8,873 nt of DNA from an uncultured Lachnospiraceae bacterium (lineage in GTDB: Bacteria > Bacillota > Clostridia > Lachnospirales > Lachnospiraceae). Location of the stretch: the NCBI GenBank assembly GCA_958405355.1, contig CATYEA010000074.1, positions 1 through 8,873 of the forward strand, in the 5' to 3' direction. The notes below the pieces were generated by a model. It was not told where the DNA came from. It did no database searches and was given only the letters and a program-made list of their open reading frames with translations. The translations under genes were made by a program, and so were the position numbers. Below are positions 6,448-8,873 of the stretch, piece by piece (within the stretch, counting starts at the first letter, position 1; every line of letters starts with the position of its first letter).

Positions 6448-7893
6448 ATGAAAAAAAAGAAAACACCCTATATCAACGAAGAAAACTGCGCAGGTTGTTC
6501 TGTCTGTGTGGTCAATTGTCCAATGGATTGCCTGAGCATTGAAGCTCCGAAATTTCATGGGGACATCCATACGATTGCCTGCCTGGATGAGACCCGTTGC
6601 ATCGGCTGCGGCATATGCGCCAAGGTCTGTCCGATCGAGGCGATCGAAATGCATAACAAAGGAGGAATGCATTCTATGACTACGAAACTTAATTTGAGAA
6701 AAATTTATTGCAGAGGTTTCCAGTCTGTAATGAAGGTTGGTATGGCTATACTGCCATGGCGTGTGCCGAAAACATTGAAGGGTCGTGCGGCCGTTAAAAA
6801 ACTGCCGGAGGCAATTAAACGTAAAAAGTTTAAAAAGGTTTTGGTTGTTACCGATAAAGTATTGATGGAGCTGCATTTACTGGATGGTATGCTTGAGGCG
6901 ATGGACAGACAGGGGCTGGATTATGTCATCTATGATGGAGTGGCGCCGAATCCGACGGATATTAATGTTGAGGAAGGGGTTAAGCTCTACAGAGAAAATA
7001 GATGTGACTGCATGATCGCTTTTGGCGGAGGTTCTCCAATGGATTGTGCCAAAGGAATTGGTGCCCGCATTGCCAAACCACGTAAAAATGTAGAACAACT
7101 TCAGGGACTCTTCACTGTTCTTCGCCCGATCCCGACAATTTTTGCAGTACCGACGACTGCCGGAACGGGTTCTGAAACAACGGTGGCTGCCGTTATTACG
7201 GATGCTGAAACCCACCATAAAGCATCAATGAATGATCTGTGTCTGATGCCGAAATACGCAGTGCTTGACCCGGAATTAACGGTAGGGCTGCCGCCGCATG
7301 TGACTGCAACCACAGGTCTGGACGCATTGTGCCATGCAGTGGAATGTTATATAAACAATACCTATAATTCAAAGCTGGAAAAAGATATGTGTAAAAAGGC
7401 CGTGAAGCTTATATATGATAATCTTTACACTGTTTATCAGGATGGCAGCAATTTGAAAGCCCGTTATAATATGCAAAAGGCAGCTTTTTTGGCTGGCCGT
7501 GCATTCACAAGGGGCTGTGTAGGTTACGTCCATGCGATCGGCCATACGTTAGGCGGTTTATACGGAACACCGCATGGCCTTGCAATGTCGATTTTATTGC
7601 CTCATGTTATGCGGGCCTTCGGACCTGCAGCTTACGAGAAGCTGGCAGATCTGTGTGATGTATGCGGTATGAAAGCAGCCGATGATACGCCGAAGGCAAA
7701 AGCTGAGGCATTTATGGACTGGATTGAAGAAATGAAAGAAAAAATGAATATCCCTGTATATCCTGAAATGATTCAGGAGGAAGATGTGGATCAGATCGTA
7801 GCCTGGGCTGAAAAAGAAGGTAATCCGCTGTATCCGACCCCTGTCACATGGGATAAGAATGATTTCAAAAATTTCATACTGTCATTAAAATAA
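6448..7893 (+). CDS. In-frame fusion of a 2[4Fe-4S] ferredoxin domain with an iron-containing alcohol dehydrogenase
   Basis: From ATG 6448 the protein has 481 residues. Residues 1-70 are a bacterial-type ferredoxin with two full clusters: C14, C17, C20, C24-Pro and C51, C54, C57, C61-Pro. Residues 77-481 are a group III (iron-type) alcohol dehydrogenase: GGGSPMDCAK (193-202), PTTAGTGSE (235-243), and metal ligands D292, H296, H362 and H376 with H366 also kept, matching D196/H200/H263/H277 and H267 of FucO. The dehydrogenase should interconvert an aldehyde and an alcohol with NAD(P)(H). The ferredoxin part could take electrons from, or give them to, the AOR. No flavin domain is present to link the clusters to NAD. 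ATG 6448 is preferred to 6442 because GGAGG (6434-6438) lies 9 bases before it, against 3. A second Shine-Dalgarno and an in-frame ATG at 6676 mark the domain border, so a free dehydrogenase may also be made. Confidence 0.9.
   Translation: MKKKKTPYINEENCAGCSVCVVNCPMDCLSIEAPKFHGDIHTIACLDETRCIGCGICAKVCPIEAIEMHNKGGMHSMTTKLNLRKIYCRGFQSVMKVGMAILPWRVPKTLKGRAAVKKLPEAIKRKKFKKVLVVTDKVLMELHLLDGMLEAMDRQGLDYVIYDGVAPNPTDINVEEGVKLYRENRCDCMIAFGGGSPMDCAKGIGARIAKPRKNVEQLQGLFTVLRPIPTIFAVPTTAGTGSETTVAAVITDAETHHKASMNDLCLMPKYAVLDPELTVGLPPHVTATTGLDALCHAVECYINNTYNSKLEKDMCKKAVKLIYDNLYTVYQDGSNLKARYNMQKAAFLAGRAFTRGCVGYVHAIGHTLGGLYGTPHGLAMSILLPHVMRAFGPAAYEKLADLCDVCGMKAADDTPKAKAEAFMDWIEEMKEKMNIPVYPEMIQEEDVDQIVAWAEKEGNPLYPTPVTWDKNDFKNFILSLK
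6661..6678 (+). promoter_or_regulatory. Internal Shine-Dalgarno and ATG at the ferredoxin/dehydrogenase border
   Basis: GGAGG at 6661-6665, preceded by three A's, is a near-ideal ribosome binding site. It is followed 10 bases later by ATG 6676, which is in the same frame as the fusion. Translation from here would give a 405-residue protein starting MTTKLNLRKIYC, a normal complete length for an iron-type alcohol dehydrogenase. ATG 6667 is too close to the site to be used. The site looks like the retained start of a once separate dehydrogenase gene and may still give a second product. Confidence 0.6.
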
Positions 7894-7901
7894 GAGCATT
7901 T

Positions 7902-8447
7902 TTATAATGTAACTGCTTTGGAAATTTGCTTACTTAAAATAAATGCCAATACAATTTTAGCCAGATCCGGAATGATAAATGGAATAACGCACCATCCAAG
8001 GACGGCGGAAAGACCGACAGCGCCCACATTTTTTGCATAGACGACCATAAACCAGGCTGTACCGAAGGCGTAACATACAATGAGAGCCAATACCATGGAG
8101 AGAATCAGCGCCCAGGTCTTTTTGCCGAAGGCTTTTTCAAAAGCCCACATGACAAGGGCAGAGAAAATAAAACCGATGATGTAACCGCCGGTGGTATTCA
8201 GTAAAACACCGAAGCCGCCTTTAAAACCGGAAAATACAGGAAGACCGACAGCACCCAGAAGTACATAGACGATAACCGATAAGGTGCCTCGTTTTCCGCC
8301 CAGAATGGCCACAGCCAGAAAAACGGCAAAGGTCTGTAAAGTAAACGGAACAACGGTAGGGATGGAAATCCAGGAGCAGATTGCTATAACCACGGCAAAA
8401 AGTCCGATATAAGCCATATCCAGAGTTTTTAGTTTTGTTGATGTCAT
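7902..8447 (-). CDS. bioY: Biotin transporter BioY (biotin-binding S component)
   Basis: A 181-residue hydrophobic protein with about six membrane segments. It carries the BioY pattern: GGKRGTLSVIVYVLLGAVGLPVF (50-72), then GGFGVLLNTTGGYIIGF (77-93), and near the C-terminus IPDLAKIVLA (159-168), the region of the conserved biotin-contacting Asp-Lys pair. BioY proteins bind biotin in the membrane and work alone or with an ECF energising module (EcfT/EcfA); none of those genes is here. The ATG at 8447 was chosen because AGAGAGGA lies 5 bases before it. The open frame reaches 8531, but the extra part would run through the promoter and half of the operator. The gene is monocistronic as far as seen, convergent with the AOR operon, and probably repressed by BirA in the presence of biotin through the inverted repeat at 8523-8557. 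Confidence 0.93.
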   Translation of the reverse strand: MTSTKLKTLDMAYIGLFAVVIAICSWISIPTVVPFTLQTFAVFLAVAILGGKRGTLSVIVYVLLGAVGLPVFSGFKGGFGVLLNTTGGYIIGFIFSALVMWAFEKAFGKKTWALILSMVLALIVCYAFGTAWFMVVYAKNVGAVGLSAVLGWCVIPFIIPDLAKIVLAFILSKQISKAVTL

Positions 8448-8464
8448 AATTATCCTCTCTTTCT

Positions 8465-8480
8465 GCCGCCAAGCTGCGGC
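8465..8480 (-). other. Small GC-rich hairpin in the bioY leader
   Basis: GCCGC and GCGGC form a 5-bp all-GC stem with a 6-base loop, within the predicted untranslated leader of bioY (about 49 bases) and just upstream of its Shine-Dalgarno. No U-tract follows, so it is not a terminator. It might modulate translation or RNA stability, or be incidental. Confidence 0.3.
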
Positions 8481-8502
8481 GTACAACTCTAAAGCTTTGA
8501 AA

Positions 8503-8531
8503 AGGATATCATGGCAGAGAACAAATGTCAA
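8503..8531 (-). promoter_or_regulatory. Predicted sigma-A promoter of bioY
   Basis: Read on the minus strand, a perfect -35 TTGACA (8531-8526) is followed after 17 bases by TATCCT (8508-8503), which matches 4 of 6 bases of the -10 consensus. Transcription would start near 8496, about 49 bases before the bioY ATG. The -35 box lies inside one arm of the BirA-like inverted repeat, so bound repressor would block RNA polymerase. Confidence 0.7.
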
Positions 8532-8557
8532 CTATAAAACAAGAATAGTTGACATTT
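8523..8557. promoter_or_regulatory. Putative BirA operator (perfect 13-bp inverted repeat)
   Basis: AAATGTCAACTAT (8523-8535) and ATAGTTGACATTT (8545-8557) are perfect reverse complements separated by 9 bases. The core half-sites TGTCAAC and GTTGACA are 15 bases apart, which fits the layout of BirA operators (TTGTnAAC-type half-sites with a spacer of about 14-16 in Firmicutes). It overlaps the -35 element of bioY. BirA is the biotin protein ligase that also represses biotin genes when charged with biotinyl-AMP. The repeat itself is seen directly; the BirA assignment follows from its form and the gene it controls. Confidence 0.8.
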
Positions 8558-8596
8558 ATGAAAGTAAAAAATTTACAAATATGATGTAAGAGACTA

Positions 8597-8624
8597 TTGA
8601 CTTTAAATTTCAATATGGTAAAAT
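8597..8624 (+). promoter_or_regulatory. Predicted promoter of the permease transcript
   Basis: TTGACT (8597-8602) and TAAAAT (8619-8624), each one mismatch from consensus, are separated by 16 bases. Start of transcription is expected near 8630-8632, giving a leader of about 117 bases before the permease ATG. It lies 40 bases beyond the BirA-like operator, so direct control by BirA is not expected. Confidence 0.65.
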
Positions 8625-8626
8625 AT

Positions 8627-8697
8627 GACAGGTAAAGGTTTAACCAAATATTTACATGGATTTTACAAAGACGTAAAAATCTGTCGTTGGACAGGTA
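8627..8697 (+). repeat. 8-base direct repeat GACAGGTA around the leader
   Basis: GACAGGTA occurs at 8627-8634, around the predicted transcription start, and again at 8690-8697 in the 3' arm of the terminator stem. Both copies contain GACAG, which can pair with CTGTC at 8681-8685. If the first copy is transcribed it could compete for that segment. A repeat this short could arise by chance. Confidence 0.35.
8632..8681 (+). promoter_or_regulatory. Leader RNA with candidate antiterminator hairpin
   Basis: Two hairpins precede the terminator. GTAAA (8632-8636) can pair with TTTAC (8651-8655), enclosing a GGTT/AACC element. GATTTTAC (8659-8666) can pair with GTAAAAATC (8673-8681), giving 8 bp with one bulged A (8679) and a 6-base loop. 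The second stem uses bases 8667-8681 as loop and 3' arm, the same bases that form the 5' arm of the terminator, so the two folds exclude each other. This is the usual logic of transcription attenuation. I do not recognise a known riboswitch or T-box consensus; the trigger is unknown. Confidence 0.45.
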
Positions 8698-8714
8698 TTT
8701 TCGTCTTTTTTTTT
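8667..8714 (+). terminator. Intrinsic terminator hairpin inside the permease leader
   Basis: AAAGACG (8667-8673) pairs with CGTCTTT (8702-8708), AAAAT (8676-8680) with ATTTT (8697-8701), and CTGTC (8681-8685) with GACAG (8690-8694) around a GTTG loop. Two small bulges interrupt the stem, for a total of about 17 bp. A run of nine T's (8706-8714) overlaps and follows the stem. No coding gene ends before it on this strand, so it acts either as a leader attenuator or as the end of a small RNA of about 84 nt. Confidence 0.7.
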
Positions 8715-8747
8715 GTTCAATTTATTAAAGAAAAGAGAGGAAAAACC

Positions 8748-8873
8748 ATGAAAAAAACGATTGCGAAAAAGGTGGCGGAGTATTTGGTCACACTGATTGT
8801 TGTCAGTGTACTGATATTTGTACTTATTCGATTATCCAGAATTGACCCGGTGGCAGTCATCCTGGGCGGAAAG
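8748..8873 (+). CDS. ABC transporter permease of the DppB/OppB/NikB type, N-terminal part (cut by window edge)
   Basis: Only the first 42 codons are present. They encode a short basic start (MKKTIAKK), one long hydrophobic segment (about residues 12-28, LVTLIVVSVLIFVLIRL) and then SRIDPVAVILGGK, which corresponds to the RLxPGDPxxxxLG motif after the first membrane helix of dipeptide/oligopeptide/nickel permeases. ATG 8748 has AGAGAGG (8734-8740) 7 bases upstream. Family assignment is from this motif alone; substrate (peptide, nickel or other) cannot be told. A leader with a terminator hairpin lies between its promoter and the gene, so expression is probably controlled by transcription attenuation. 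The rest of the transporter operon should lie beyond the window. Confidence 0.7.
   Translation, partial: MKKTIAKKVAEYLVTLIVVSVLIFVLIRLSRIDPVAVILGGK

Noticed and set aside
6205..6876. 223-codon minus-strand open frame across moaD and the ferredoxin domain
   Set aside because: It is antisense to two well-supported genes whose motifs explain the sequence; its own translation resembles no family.
8448..8531. Upstream start of bioY at 8531
   Set aside because: The added 28 residues would be encoded by the leader, promoter and part of the operator, and the start lacks a Shine-Dalgarno, while ATG 8447 has a good one.
8549..8578. Second + strand promoter using TTGACA in the operator
   Set aside because: No good -10 box lies 16-18 bases downstream; the nearest partial match (TACAAA) needs a 19-base spacer. 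The promoter at 8597 is better.
8631..8747. T-box, preQ1, fluoride or guanidine riboswitch in the permease leader
   Set aside because: None of the consensus elements I know for these classes is visible; only the generic terminator and antiterminator arrangement can be supported.

Overview
The window looks like a chromosomal segment of a strictly anaerobic Gram-positive bacterium of the class Clostridia, perhaps Lachnospiraceae-like. This assignment is an inference. It rests on moderate-GC genes separated by AT-rich spacers, strong purine-rich Shine-Dalgarno sequences, frequent TTG starts, a tungsten/molybdenum-pterin aldehyde:ferredoxin oxidoreductase (AOR), a ferredoxin domain and a BirA-type operator on bioY. 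No rRNA, tRNA, CRISPR, insertion sequence or phage gene was seen.

Region 1 (1-7893, all + strand, probably one operon that begins upstream of the window) is a tungsten or molybdenum cofactor and AOR module. In order it encodes: the 3' part of a TupC-like oxyanion ABC ATPase; a MoeA that inserts metal into molybdopterin; a second, divergent MoeA fused to a periplasmic-binding-protein-like domain; a short ThiF/MoeB-like E1 adenylyltransferase lacking the usual cysteines; an AOR-family enzyme; a MoaD/ThiS-type sulfur carrier ending in Gly-Gly; and an in-frame fusion of a 2[4Fe-4S] ferredoxin with an iron-containing alcohol dehydrogenase. Genes overlap by 4 bases or lie 2 to 51 bases apart. The simplest reading is metal uptake, then cofactor sulfuration and metal insertion, then the AOR. 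The AOR interconverts an acid and an aldehyde with ferredoxin, and the fused alcohol dehydrogenase interconverts the aldehyde and an alcohol with NAD(P)(H). The substrate cannot be read from the sequence.

Region 2 (7902-8447, - strand) is bioY, the biotin-binding subunit of a biotin transporter. It converges on the operon with only 8 bases between stop codons and no obvious terminator. Upstream of bioY a perfect 13-bp inverted repeat of BirA-operator form covers the -35 box of its promoter.

Region 3 (8448-8873) is a 300-bp divergent spacer followed by the start of a DppB/NikB-type ABC permease. The spacer is well filled. It holds the bioY leader, promoter and operator, then a + strand promoter, then a leader of about 117 nt. 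The leader contains a long hairpin with a U-tract (intrinsic terminator) and a competing upstream hairpin, which suggests transcription attenuation of the permease operon. I could not match this leader to a known riboswitch class.

The most unusual items are the ferredoxin-alcohol dehydrogenase fusion that keeps a Shine-Dalgarno and ATG at the domain boundary, the cysteine-poor E1 protein paired with a MoaD-like carrier, the Cys-x2-Cys-x3-Cys tail of the MoeA-PBP fusion, and the attenuator-like leader.
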